Below, piece by piece: positions 26,447-36,355 of a DNA stretch of 64,000 nucleotides (the first letter of the stretch is position 1; every line of letters starts with the position of its first letter). Both the position numbers and the translations under genes were made by a program. The notes below the pieces were generated by a model. That model was not told the DNA's origin and did no database searches. It saw nothing but the letters and a program-made list of their open reading frames with translations. The stretch is from NCBI GenBank assembly GCA_934149005.1, contig CAKPDN010000006.1, forward strand, positions 1 through 64,000, written 5' to 3'. The stretch comes from an uncultured Clostridia bacterium (GTDB lineage: Bacteria; Bacillota; Clostridia; TANB77; CAG-508).

Positions 26447-26890
26447 ATGATATCAAAAGCTTTAGAAGAGTATTTAAAGACAATGTATGTATTAAAAAAG
26501 CAAAATGGAAATATACGAGTTACAGATATTGCAAAAAAAATGAATTGCACAAAGCCAAGTGTAAATAAGGCAATTTATAATTTAAAAGATAATAGATTAC
26601 TTAATTATGAATCTTATGGAACTATAGAATTGACAGAAGAAGGAGAAAACCTTGCAAAAAAGATATTAGAAGCATATGATATAGTTTATGTATTCTTAAA
26701 AGAAGTTTTAAATTTAGATGAAGAAGAAGCAAAACAAGAAGCAGAGAAGATAAAAACAACAATAACAGACAATACTATAAATAAATTAGCGAAATATGTT
26801 CATAAAGTCTTAGGGTTAAGTAATTTAAATTGTAATTATGATATAAATCAAGAAAAATGTAGATGTTGTATAAAAAGGGTAAAAAAATAA
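26447..26890 (+). CDS. DtxR/MntR-fold regulator with Cys-rich C terminus, upstream of suf genes
   Basis: A 147-residue protein. The N-terminal winged helix matches the DtxR family (ALEEYLKTMYVL...VTDIAKKMNCTKPSVNKAIYNL...LTEEGENLAKKIL). The dimerisation region is present, but positions that bind Mn/Fe in MntR are altered: the usual RH is Tyr-Asp in LEAYDIVYVFL, and EH is Lys-Thr in AEKIKTTIT. Instead the C terminus has four cysteines spaced CX8CXCC (CNYDINQEKCRCC). It lies 68 bases before sufC, so it may be an Fe-S or iron sensor controlling suf; that is inference. Confidence 0.8.
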   Translation: MISKALEEYLKTMYVLKKQNGNIRVTDIAKKMNCTKPSVNKAIYNLKDNRLLNYESYGTIELTEEGENLAKKILEAYDIVYVFLKEVLNLDEEEAKQEAEKIKTTITDNTINKLAKYVHKVLGLSNLNCNYDINQEKCRCCIKRVKK

Positions 26891-26958
26891 TATTCACAAT
26901 GAATGATTTCACATATGATCAAAATGTTAAAATAAAGTAAAAAAGGAAGGAAAAAGAT

Positions 26959-27696
26959 ATGAGTAATAAATTATTAGAAATTAAGGATTTATATGTAAAT
27001 GCTGAAAATAAAGAAATATTAAAAGGAATTAATCTAAATATAAATAAAGGAGAAATTCATGTAATAATGGGGCCAAATGGTTCAGGAAAGACAACAACAG
27101 CAAATGCAATATTAAATAATCCTGGATATACAAAAACAAGTGGAAGCATTTGTTTTGAAGAGGAAAATATAAATAATTTAAAAACAGATGAAATAGCAAG
27201 AAAAGGAATATTTATGTCATTCCAATTACCAGAGGAAATATCAGGAGTTTCAGTTACAAATTTCTTGAAATACGCAAAAAATAAAATAACTGGACAACCT
27301 GTTAAAATTTTTCAATTTAAGGATGAATTAAAAAAATATATGGAAGAATTAAATATGAATCCTAAAAATATGGAAAGAAGTTTAAATGTTGGATTTTCAG
27401 GTGGAGAGAAAAAGAAAAATGAAATTTTACAAATGCTTGTATTAGATCCTAAACTTGCTATTCTTGACGAAACAGATTCTGGTCTTGATGTTGATGCAAT
27501 AAAGACTGTTTCAAAAGGTATTGAGATGTTTAAAAATGAGAATAATGCTGTTTTAATTATTACTCATAATACTAAAATTTTGCATAGTTTAAAGGTTGAT
27601 TATGTTCATGTTTTGGTTAATGGAAAAATTGTTAAAACAGGAGGACAAGAATTAGCGTCAGATATTGAAGAAAATGGATACGCACAATATAAATAG
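26959..27696 (+). CDS. sufC: Fe-S cluster assembly ATPase SufC
   Basis: ABC-type ATPase of the SufBCD scaffold. Walker A GPNGSGKTT, the SufC-type signature FSGGEKKKNEILQM and Walker B LAILDETDSGLDVDA are visible. The SufC-specific Q-loop region reads MSFQLPEEISGVSVTNFL. Length 245 is normal. First of the suf genes, ordered C-B-D-S-U as in other Firmicutes. The stop codon overlaps a 12-bp hairpin. Confidence 0.96.
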   Translation: MSNKLLEIKDLYVNAENKEILKGINLNINKGEIHVIMGPNGSGKTTTANAILNNPGYTKTSGSICFEEENINNLKTDEIARKGIFMSFQLPEEISGVSVTNFLKYAKNKITGQPVKIFQFKDELKKYMEELNMNPKNMERSLNVGFSGGEKKKNEILQMLVLDPKLAILDETDSGLDVDAIKTVSKGIEMFKNENNAVLIITHNTKILHSLKVDYVHVLVNGKIVKTGGQELASDIEENGYAQYK

Positions 27697-27724
27697 GGTA
27701 ATAATCAAAAAATGATTATTACCC
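27696..27724. terminator. 12-bp hairpin between convergent sufC and a small membrane protein gene
   Basis: GGGTAATAATCA (27696-27707) pairs with TGATTATTACCC (27713-27724). There is no T run on the plus strand; on the minus strand TATTTATA follows. It could serve as a weak terminator for either gene. Confidence 0.5.
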
Positions 27725-27732
27725 CCGGCCAC

Positions 27733-27951
27733 CTAGAATGGATAATGAGTTGCGTTATAGTGAAATGCTAAAGAAATGATACACTTGACAATATTAGATA
27801 TTGCAATAGCAACTAAGCATCCTGTACAAGGAAACTTAATTGATTCGGGAATAAATGGTCTCTCTAGAAAATAAACACAAAGTGAAAAAATAGTAAGTAT
27901 AAGTCCTACAATACCATAAAAAATGCCCCGAGTTAAATAACTTTCTTTCAT
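27733..27951 (-). CDS. Small membrane protein in the sufC-sufB gap (opposite strand)
   Basis: Not recognised. A 72-residue protein with two predicted membrane helices: GIFYGIVGLILTIFSLCVYF, and a second from about CLVAIAISNIVKCII. Cysteines occur in PCTGC. It has a consensus promoter and an AAGGAGGTCAC site, so it is very likely expressed. It lies on the strand opposite the suf genes. Confidence 0.75.
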   Translation of the reverse strand: MKESYLTRGIFYGIVGLILTIFSLCVYFLERPFIPESIKFPCTGCLVAIAISNIVKCIISLAFHYNATHYPF

Positions 27952-27983
27952 ATAAGTGACCTCCTTAAGTTTTTTATAAAAAT

Positions 27984-28012
27984 ATTATACCACAATTTTA
28001 CATAAAATACAA
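27984..28012 (-). promoter_or_regulatory. Consensus promoter for the minus-strand small membrane protein
   Basis: On the minus strand TTGTAT (28012-28007), 17-nt spacer, TATAAT (27989-27984). It overlaps the region immediately upstream of sufB. Confidence 0.7.
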
Positions 28013-28034
28013 GTTTTAGAAAGGACTATATAAA

Positions 28035-29435
28035 ATGGCAAAAACAAATTTAGAAGAAATTAATAGAAATATTTATGATATAAAAAACAAAGATGAATAT
28101 GACTTCAAAATAAAAAAAGGTTTAACACCAGAAATAATAGAAGAAATATCAAAACAAAAAAATGATCCAGACTGGATGAGAGAATTCAGGTTAAAAGCAT
28201 TAGAAGTATATAACAACTTAGAAATGCCAACATGGGGACCAGATTTATCAGAATTAAATATGGACGAAATCGCAACATATGTAAGACCAAAGTCAAAATT
28301 AAATAGTTCATGGGATGATGTTCCAGAAGATATTAAAGATACATTTGACAAATTGGGAATACCAGAAGCGGAAAAGACATCACTTGCAGGTGTTGGAGCA
28401 CAATATGATTCAGAAGTTGTTTACCATAGTATGAAAGAAGAATTGATAAAACAAGGGGTAATTTATACAGATATGGAAACAGCAGTAAGAGAATATCCAG
28501 AACTAGTAAAATCACACTTTATGAAATGTGTACCAGTAAATGACCATAAATTTGTAGCATTACATGGAGCAGTATGGTCAGGTGGTTCATTTGTATATGT
28601 ACCAAAAGGAGTAAAAGTAGATGTTCCACTGCAATCATACTTTAGACTAAATTCACCAGAGGCTGGACAATTTGAACACACATTAATAATTGTAGAAGAA
28701 GGAGCAAGTTTACACTTTATAGAAGGATGTTCAGCACCAAAATACAATAAAGTAAATCTACATGCTGGATGTGTTGAACTATATGTAGCAGACAATGCTT
28801 ATTTAAGATATTCAACAATAGAAAACTGGTCAAAAAATATGCTTAACTTAAATACAAAAAAAGCAATAGTAGGAAAAAATGCTAAAATGGATTGGGTATC
28901 AGGTTCATTTGGGTCAAAAATATCAATGCTATATCCTATGAGCATATTAAATGGAGAAGGTGCAAAAACGGAGTTTACAGGAATATCATTTGCGGGTGGA
29001 GGCCAAAACCTAGATAATGGATTTAAAGTAATTCATAATGCACCAAATACATCAAGTGTTGTAAATGCAAAATCAATATCAAAAAACGGCGGAAAATGCA
29101 CATATAGAAGTTTGGTAAGAATAAATGAAAATGCAAAAAATTCAAAATCATCAGTATCATGTGAATCGCTTATGTTAGATGATATATCAGTTTCAGACAC
29201 AATACCAACAAATGACATAAGAACAGATGAAGTTGAATTTTCACACGAAGCTAAAATAGGTAAAATAAGTGATAAAACAATATTCTATTTAATGAGTAGA
29301 GGATTATCAGAGGAGGACGCAAAGGCAATGATAGTAAGAGGTTTTGCACATCCAATAGCAAAGGAATTGCCAGTGGAATATGCAGTTGAAATGAACAATC
29401 TTATTAACTTAGAATTAGAAGGAGCAATTGGCTAA
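28035..29435 (+). CDS. sufB: Fe-S cluster assembly protein SufB
   Basis: Core scaffold subunit of SufBC2D. Recognisable blocks are WGPDLSELN, PKGVKVDVPLQSYFRLN, FEHTLIIVEEGASLHFIEGCSAP, FTGISFAGGGQNLDNGFKVIHNAP and the C-terminal EFSHEAKIGKISDKTIFYLMSRG. Length 466 is typical. AAAGGA precedes the ATG. The 338-bp gap from sufC contains an oppositely oriented small gene. Confidence 0.96.
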   Translation: MAKTNLEEINRNIYDIKNKDEYDFKIKKGLTPEIIEEISKQKNDPDWMREFRLKALEVYNNLEMPTWGPDLSELNMDEIATYVRPKSKLNSSWDDVPEDIKDTFDKLGIPEAEKTSLAGVGAQYDSEVVYHSMKEELIKQGVIYTDMETAVREYPELVKSHFMKCVPVNDHKFVALHGAVWSGGSFVYVPKGVKVDVPLQSYFRLNSPEAGQFEHTLIIVEEGASLHFIEGCSAPKYNKVNLHAGCVELYVADNAYLRYSTIENWSKNMLNLNTKKAIVGKNAKMDWVSGSFGSKISMLYPMSILNGEGAKTEFTGISFAGGGQNLDNGFKVIHNAPNTSSVVNAKSISKNGGKCTYRSLVRINENAKNSKSSVSCESLMLDDISVSDTIPTNDIRTDEVEFSHEAKIGKISDKTIFYLMSRGLSEEDAKAMIVRGFAHPIAKELPVEYAVEMNNLINLELEGAIG

Positions 29436-29451
29436 AGGGGAAATGAATAAA

Positions 29452-29480
29452 AAATGCCTAGAAAATATTTCTAGACATTT
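29452..29480. terminator. Terminator-like hairpin between sufB and a convergent small gene
   Basis: AAATGCCTAGAAA (29452-29464) pairs with TTTCTAGACATTT (29468-29480) with one mismatch. Confidence 0.6.
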
Positions 29481-29491
29481 GAAAACGGTTT

Positions 29492-29677
29492 CTAATAATA
29501 AAATTTGATTATTCCATATGATACTGTACCAATAATAACAAGAAGTAAAGCCAAAATAGAAAATAAGATGCAAAAAAAATCAGGGATTAATTCTGATATT
29601 AATACAGTTTCTATAAGAAATATAATACCAATAATAGTTACTATTGCAGCTAAATTTTGCCAACACCGTTTTTTCAT
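29492..29677 (-). CDS. Small membrane protein in the sufB-sufD gap (opposite strand)
   Basis: Not recognised. A 61-residue protein that is almost entirely two membrane helices (IVTIIGIIFLIETVLI and FCILFSILALLLVIIGTV), with a basic N terminus MKKRCWQ. A strong AGGAGGTAT site and a TATAAT-like box lie upstream on the minus strand. It is the second of three opposite-strand small genes lodged between suf genes. Confidence 0.7.
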   Translation of the reverse strand: MKKRCWQNLAAIVTIIGIIFLIETVLISELIPDFFCILFSILALLLVIIGTVSYGIIKFYY

Positions 29678-29760
29678 ATAATATACCTCCTAAGAAATTT
29701 TTATATATAATATTATAATATATAAAATTAAAAAAAGCAATGAAAGGATCAATATTAAAC

Positions 29761-30843
29761 ATGGAAAATTTAAAATTAAATGAAACACCAGTTAGAACAG
29801 CAAAAAACTTTAGAATAAACAATATAAAACTTGAGAATATTGAAGTTACAGAGGTTATACCGGCTTTTGAAAATGTAACAATAATTGGTGACACATCTAA
29901 AATAAATATAGAAAAAAATGAAGATAGTATACATGCAGGTTTAGTTTATGGCTTAAGTGAAGAACTTACAAAACAAGTAAAGACACAAGCAAATCAGAAA
30001 ATAAAATTAAACATAAATAATACTCAAAATAAAAAAGAAAAAACAGAAGCGGAAATAGATTTTTATTTTGATAATGAAAATTCTGTATTAATAGACAACA
30101 TAGAAATAATTGCAAATGAAAATACAAAATCAACGGTAATAATAAAATACACTTCAAACCAAGAAAATGAAAGTTATCACAATGGAATAATAAAAGCAAA
30201 AGCTGAAAAAAATTCAGAGTTAAACATTGTATTGGTTAATTTAATGAATACAAAATCAAATAACTTTTTAGCAATTGAAAATGATTTTGGAGAAAATGCA
30301 AAAATTAATTATACAATTGTTGATTTTGGCGGAAAGCACAGCATTACAAATTATTATTCTAATTTACAAGGTGATAATTGTGATAATCAATTAAACACAA
30401 TTTATTTAGGAAAAGAAAATCAAGTTTTTGACTTAAATTATATAGGTGAATTAAGAGGCAAAAAATCTAATATTGATATAGAAGTTCAAGGAGCTTTAAA
30501 AGATACATCTAAAAAACATTTTAAAGGAACAATTGATTTTAAAAAAGGTTGCAAAAAGGCTACTGGAAATGAAAACGAGGCTTGTATGTTATTATCAGAT
30601 ACAGCAAAATCAATAGCTTTACCAATGTTACTTTGCTCTGAAGAAGAGGTTGAAGGTAACCATTCAAGTTCGGCTGGAAAAATTGGCGAGAAAGAATTAT
30701 TTTATATTATGAGTAGAGGTTTTGAACTTAAAGAGGCTATGAAACTAATGGTTAGAGCTAGATTTAATCAGATTTTAGAAAAAATCGAAAATGATGAATT
30801 GAGAGAAGGAATTTTACAAGAAATTGATAAGAGGTTAGATTAG
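29761..30843 (+). CDS. sufD: Fe-S cluster assembly protein SufD
   Basis: SufB paralogue in the SufBCD scaffold. The N-terminal half is diverged and low-complexity. The C-terminal half has the family pattern: GKHSITNYYSNLQGDN, KKHFKGTIDFKKGCKKATGNENE and EEVEGNHSSSAGKIGEKELFYIMSRG. The start is placed at the ATG of MENLKLNET, preceded by AAAGGATC, giving 360 residues; an ATG seven codons upstream has no site. It is separated from sufB by the minus-strand small gene. Confidence 0.93.
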   Translation: MENLKLNETPVRTAKNFRINNIKLENIEVTEVIPAFENVTIIGDTSKINIEKNEDSIHAGLVYGLSEELTKQVKTQANQKIKLNINNTQNKKEKTEAEIDFYFDNENSVLIDNIEIIANENTKSTVIIKYTSNQENESYHNGIIKAKAEKNSELNIVLVNLMNTKSNNFLAIENDFGENAKINYTIVDFGGKHSITNYYSNLQGDNCDNQLNTIYLGKENQVFDLNYIGELRGKKSNIDIEVQGALKDTSKKHFKGTIDFKKGCKKATGNENEACMLLSDTAKSIALPMLLCSEEEVEGNHSSSAGKIGEKELFYIMSRGFELKEAMKLMVRARFNQILEKIENDELREGILQEIDKRLD

Positions 30844-30866
30844 AAAGCCTCCAAAGAGGCTTTCTA
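30841..30866. terminator. Bidirectional terminator after sufD
   Basis: TAGAAAGCCTC (30841-30851) pairs with GAGGCTTTCTA (30856-30866). It begins at the sufD stop codon and is convergent with the small minus-strand gene. Confidence 0.75.
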
Positions 30867-30869
30867 ATC

Positions 30870-31073
30870 TTAAAAGCTTTTACTAAGCAAATTGTAATTA
30901 TAAATTATGATTTCATCAAAATAAACATTATACTTTTTAGCAAGTTCATCAGTTAACCGATAAATCTCATCATAAGACACAACTTTTTTTAAGAGAATAA
31001 TTTCGGTCATAAAAGGTTCATTACGACAGATACCTGATACAAAGTAGTGATATTTTTTCTTTTTGAAAAACAT
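30870..31073 (-). CDS. Small hypothetical protein in the sufD-sufS gap (opposite strand)
   Basis: Not recognised. A 67-residue basic protein starting MFFKKKKYHYFVSGICRNEPF, with the second half helical (DEIYRLTDELAKKYNVYFDE). No membrane segment. The ATG at 31073 follows AAGGAGGTTATT, a near-perfect site, so the longer in-frame ATG is rejected. Third opposite-strand small gene within the suf region. Confidence 0.65.
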   Translation of the reverse strand: MFFKKKKYHYFVSGICRNEPFMTEIILLKKVVSYDEIYRLTDELAKKYNVYFDEIIIYNYNLLSKSF

Positions 31074-31180
31074 AATAACCTCCTTATAATGTGACAAGTA
31101 TATAAAACTATACTTTAGATGAATAAGTTAGATGAATTATATTATATATTTAACAAAAAATCAAGAAAAGGTGATATAAA

Positions 31181-32395
<1,215 letters not shown>

Positions 32396-32407
32396 TAAAA
32401 ACAAATA

Positions 32408-32436
32408 TTGACTATTAAGTAAATATATATTATAAT
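32408..32436 (+). promoter_or_regulatory. Consensus promoter for the structured leader and small gene
   Basis: TTGACT (32408-32413), 17-nt spacer, TATAAT (32431-32436), 12 bases after the sufS stop. Predicted start near 32443. Confidence 0.85.
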
Positions 32437-32442
32437 CTTCTT

Positions 32443-32571
32443 GGTTGGGAAGTTAACCTTCTTCGGGCATAAGTGCATAGACTAGTAAGTCTATGTTATA
32501 TGCTTGCTAATCTATGCATTTATGTCTTTAATGACTTAAATGTAAATCTCGTAAGAAGGAGGTTAACAGCT
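32443..32571 (+). ncRNA. Structured 5' leader with competing hairpins and a sequestered Shine-Dalgarno (riboswitch-like)
   Basis: About 130 nt between a consensus promoter and the ATG at 32572. GTTAACCTTCTT (32452-32463) can pair with the ribosome binding site region AAGAA-gga-GGTTAAC (32553-32567). CATAAGTGCATAG (32468-32480) pairs with CTATGCATTTATG (32512-32524), 13 bp with one G-U. A mutually exclusive hairpin is CATAGACT (32476-32483) with AGTCTATG (32488-32495), extendable by GCATA with TATGC. I recognise no known riboswitch or T-box consensus. Confidence 0.6.
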
Positions 32572-32736
32572 ATGGAGTTAATAAAGATTTTATTAATAAT
32601 ATTAGCTTTCTTTTTAGGACTATCGTTTCTAGTACATATTTGCTCAAAAAAGAGATATGCATTAAAATATTGTTCCAAAAAAAGAAAAATAGAGATCTAT
32701 CCAATAGATAAATCTCACAACCAATCAATGAGATAA
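32572..32736 (+). CDS. Small single-span membrane protein in the sufS-sufU gap
   Basis: Not recognised. A 54-residue protein: N-terminal membrane helix (LIKILLIILAFFLGLSFLV), then a basic, Cys-containing tail (ICSKKRYALKYCSKKRK). AAGGAGG lies 10 nt before the ATG. The stop codon is within a terminator hairpin. Expression appears to depend on the long structured leader. It is co-directional with suf, unlike the three small genes in the other suf gaps. Confidence 0.7.
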   Translation: MELIKILLIILAFFLGLSFLVHICSKKRYALKYCSKKRKIEIYPIDKSHNQSMR

Positions 32737-32757
32737 GAGCTTGCTCTTGTCTCTTTA
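32730..32757 (+). terminator. Terminator containing the stop codon of the small membrane protein
   Basis: GAGATAAGAGC (32730-32740) pairs with GCTCTTGTCTC (32743-32753, one T-G), followed by TTTATATT. Confidence 0.75.
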
Positions 32758-32822
32758 TATTATTATATTAACACTAATTTATAAAATTGTCAATAAATTA
32801 TAAAAAAGAAAGGTAAATTTCA

Positions 32823-33260
32823 ATGGACGAGTTAACAGATGTTTACAATGAACTAATAATGGAACACAGTATGAATTCATACAACAAAAAGAAACTAGAA
32901 AATGCAGACTACTGTGAAGTAGGGCATAATCCAAATTGTGGAGATGAAATAACACTACAATTAAAATTAAATGGAAATAAAATAGAAGATATGGCATTTT
33001 CAGGACATGGATGTGCAATATCACAAGCATCAACATCAATAATGATAGATACATTAAAAGGTAAAACAGTTGAAGAAGCAAAAGAGATTATAAAAACATT
33101 TATAGAAATGATAAAAAGAGAGACAACTGATGAGGAAGAACTTAAAAAATTAGAAGATGCAATAGCTTTTAAAAATGTGTCTAATATGCCGGCAAGAGTT
33201 AAATGTGCTCTTTTAGCTTGGTATACTATTGATGATATGCTAGATAAAAATGATAAATAA
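32823..33260 (+). CDS. sufU: SUF sulfur-transfer/scaffold protein SufU
   Basis: Zinc-dependent sulfurtransferase partner of SufS. Conserved cysteines are in NPNCGDE (Cys39), GHGCAISQAS (~Cys64) and RVKCALLAWY (~Cys127), the SufU zinc/sulfur-relay set, and the SufU-specific insertion relative to IscU is present (EIIKTFIEMIKRETTDEEELKKL). Length 145. Last suf gene. Confidence 0.95.
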   Translation: MDELTDVYNELIMEHSMNSYNKKKLENADYCEVGHNPNCGDEITLQLKLNGNKIEDMAFSGHGCAISQASTSIMIDTLKGKTVEEAKEIIKTFIEMIKRETTDEEELKKLEDAIAFKNVSNMPARVKCALLAWYTIDDMLDKNDK

Positions 33261-33309
33261 ATATGTATTAAAATTAAATGAAAATTATAAAGTGAAAGAG
33301 AAAATTTGA

Positions 33310-33338
33310 TTGACAAAAATATTTCAAAGCAGTATAAT
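33310..33338 (+). promoter_or_regulatory. Consensus sigma-A promoter
   Basis: TTGACA (33310-33315), 17-nt spacer, TATAAT (33333-33338), both perfect. Confidence 0.85.
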
Positions 33339-33385
33339 TATTATGTAACCTTAAAACATGGCGTAAAGAAAGAGAGGACATTATT

Positions 33386-33820
33386 ATGTTAAACTTAAAT
33401 TTTCTTTCAAGAGGTACAAAACCAAATAGTAAAGGGATAACTTATGAATGGGCAGTAATCTACTGTACAAATGCCGATTATGAAGAAGATGGCGAAAATG
33501 AAAACAACGAATTTGAAGGCATAGATTATAAGATCGCGGGTATTAAGGTTTTCAAAAGCTATAACATTGAAGAAGATTATGAAGACAAAAATCTTTTGAA
33601 ATCCATTAAGGAAATTATAAAGGAGAATCGGCCGGAGGCAATTTTGCTTTCAACAACTAGTTTATTTAGAAAAGCTATGCACTTTTCTGAAAGTAGCGAA
33701 ATGGAACCTAAAATGACGATTACAGAAGATAGAATGCCGGTATTCTATGCTATGGTAGGAAAAGATAATTGTGCCTTACTAATTGCTTGGGATAAGTATT
33801 TGGGAGACGAAGAGGAATAA
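33386..33820 (+). CDS. Hypothetical acidic protein in a self-contained cassette
   Basis: Not recognised. A 144-residue acidic soluble protein (EDGENENNEFEGIDYKIAGIK; C terminus LLIAWDKYLGDEEE). It has a perfect promoter, an AGAGAGG site and a strong terminator, hence monocistronic. Codons such as CGG, GCG and GCC (for example AATCGGCCGGAGGCA) occur here but hardly in the adjacent suf genes, suggesting different ancestry. Its organisation parallels the 108-aa gene at 24950. Confidence 0.7.
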   Translation: MLNLNFLSRGTKPNSKGITYEWAVIYCTNADYEEDGENENNEFEGIDYKIAGIKVFKSYNIEEDYEDKNLLKSIKEIIKENRPEAILLSTTSLFRKAMHFSESSEMEPKMTITEDRMPVFYAMVGKDNCALLIAWDKYLGDEEE

Positions 33821-33828
33821 TCTCTTTC

Positions 33829-33860
33829 ACCCACCGAATCAGCATTGAGATTCGGTGGGT
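33829..33860 (+). terminator. Strong hairpin terminator
   Basis: ACCCACCGAATC (33829-33840) pairs perfectly with GATTCGGTGGGT (33849-33860). The following sequence is T-rich (ACATTTATTTAT). Confidence 0.75.
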
Positions 33861-33948
33861 ACATTTATTTATAAATTAAGTAAAATGAATAACGAAAATA
33901 TAAAGAGTTGTCAAAAATGGGCGTCCATGTTGACAACTGGAGGTAAAA

Positions 33949-35003
<1,055 letters not shown>

Positions 35004-35010
<7 letters not shown>

Positions 35011-35687
35011 ATCAATTTTCAAGAACAGAATTATTAATAGGAAAAGAAGGAATAGAAAAATTGCAGAATTCAAAAGTAGCAATATTTGGAATTGGTGGAG
35101 TAGGTTCATTTGTAGTTGAAGCATTAGTAAGAGCAGGAATAGGAAGTTTTGTATTAGTAGATAAAGATACTGTTGATATAACTAATTTAAATAGACAAAT
35201 TATAGCAACAAGAAGAACAATAGGAAAACCCAAAGTAGAGATTGCAAAAGAAAGGATATTAGAAATAAATCCAAATGCAAAAGTAGAAATATATCAACAA
35301 TTTTTTATGCCTGATAGTGAAGAAATATTAGATAATACAATTGATTATATAGTAGATGCGGTAGATACTGTAACAGCTAAGATTGAATTAGTAGTAAGAG
35401 CAAATAAATTAAATATACCAATAATATCTTCAATGGGAGCCGGAAATAAATTAGATCCAACAAAATTTGAAGTAACAGACATTTATAAGACAAGTGTATG
35501 CCCATTAGCAAAAGTTATGAGAAAGGAATTAAAAAGTAGAGGAATTAGTAATCTTAAAGTAGTTTATTCAAAAGAAAAACCAATAAAGCCAAACTGTATT
35601 GAAAATAGAATTCCAGGAAGTATTTCTTTTGTTCCATCAGTTGCTGGATTAATTGTAGCAGGAGAAGTAATAAAAGATATAATATAG
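35004..35687 (+). CDS. tcdA: tRNA threonylcarbamoyladenosine dehydratase (TcdA/CsdL)
   Basis: E1-like ThiF-family enzyme that cyclises t6A37 in tRNA. N-terminal FSRTELLIGKEGIEKL, nucleotide loop IFGIGGVGSFVVEAL, the Asp/Arg region DKDTVDITNLNRQ, and SSMGAGNKLDPTKFEV are characteristic. Length 227 is slightly short but complete. Translationally coupled to mnmA by overlap, so two tRNA-modification genes form one operon. Confidence 0.92.
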
Positions 35688-35745
35688 TCATATTCGTTAA
35701 ATTTCATAATATAATTTAGTAAATATACTAAATGGAGGAAATATA

Positions 35746-36132
35746 ATGGATAATATGCAAATAGGTGAAAATAAATCAATAATAAATATTTTAAAAGGAG
35801 TAGGAATTTCATTAGCATTCACATTAATCTTATTAATAATATTTTCCGTAATTCTAACATATACAAAAATACAAGAAAATGCAATTAACCCAGTAATAAT
35901 GATAATAACAGCAATTAGTATACTTGTAGGTAGTTCTATCGGAAATATTAAAATAAGAAAAAATGGACTTCTTAATGGAGGGATAATAGGAGCTATTTAT
36001 ATAATAACAATTTACTTAATATCAAGTATTTTAAATTGGAAATTTTCTTTAAATATGCAATCAATAATAATGATTATTGTAGCGATAATGTTTGGAATTT
36101 TAGGCGGAATAATAGGAGTAAATAAAAAATAA
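35746..36132 (+). CDS. TIGR04086-type small membrane protein
   Basis: A 128-residue protein with four predicted membrane helices: LAFTLILLIIFSVIL, IMIITAISILVGSSIG, GIIGAIYIITIYLIS, and a Gly-rich helix GILGGIIGVN. The pattern matches TIGR04086/YrzE-like membrane proteins of Firmicutes, whose function is unknown. ATGGAGG site. The stop codon overlaps the 5' arm of a palindromic element. Confidence 0.7.
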   Translation: MDNMQIGENKSIINILKGVGISLAFTLILLIIFSVILTYTKIQENAINPVIMIITAISILVGSSIGNIKIRKNGLLNGGIIGAIYIITIYLISSILNWKFSLNMQSIIMIIVAIMFGILGGIIGVNKK

Positions 36133-36197
36133 GCGGTCATAATATAGGCTTTAAGTAGCCTGTTAGACCGCTACTTGTCGCTTTTTGTCGAAAAGTT
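36132..36197 (+). repeat. Nested palindrome at a stop codon with TTTTTGTCGAAAAG tail (copy F)
   Basis: AGCGGTC (36132-36138) pairs with GACCGCT (36166-36172); inner AGGCT (36146-36150) pairs with AGCCT (36157-36161). The tail TTTTTGTCGAAAAG is shared with the repeats after murI, clpC and pgk, although the palindrome sequence is different. Confidence 0.7.
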
Positions 36198-36355
36198 TTT
36201 GTTGACAAATTTAAATTTTGGAATTATAATTTTATTACATTTTCATATTTTTTATAAATTTAATTCAAAAAGCAGTTTAAAAGAACTTTGCTTAAATAAA
36301 ATTTAATCGAAAAAAATCCAAAAAAGTAAAAATTAAATAAGAAGGAGGAATGCTA

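Noticed and set aside
36350..36352. ATG 36350 as start of the TasA-like gene
   Set aside because: It is one base from the AAGGAGG site, too close for initiation; the TTG at 36356 has normal spacing. Not fully excluded.
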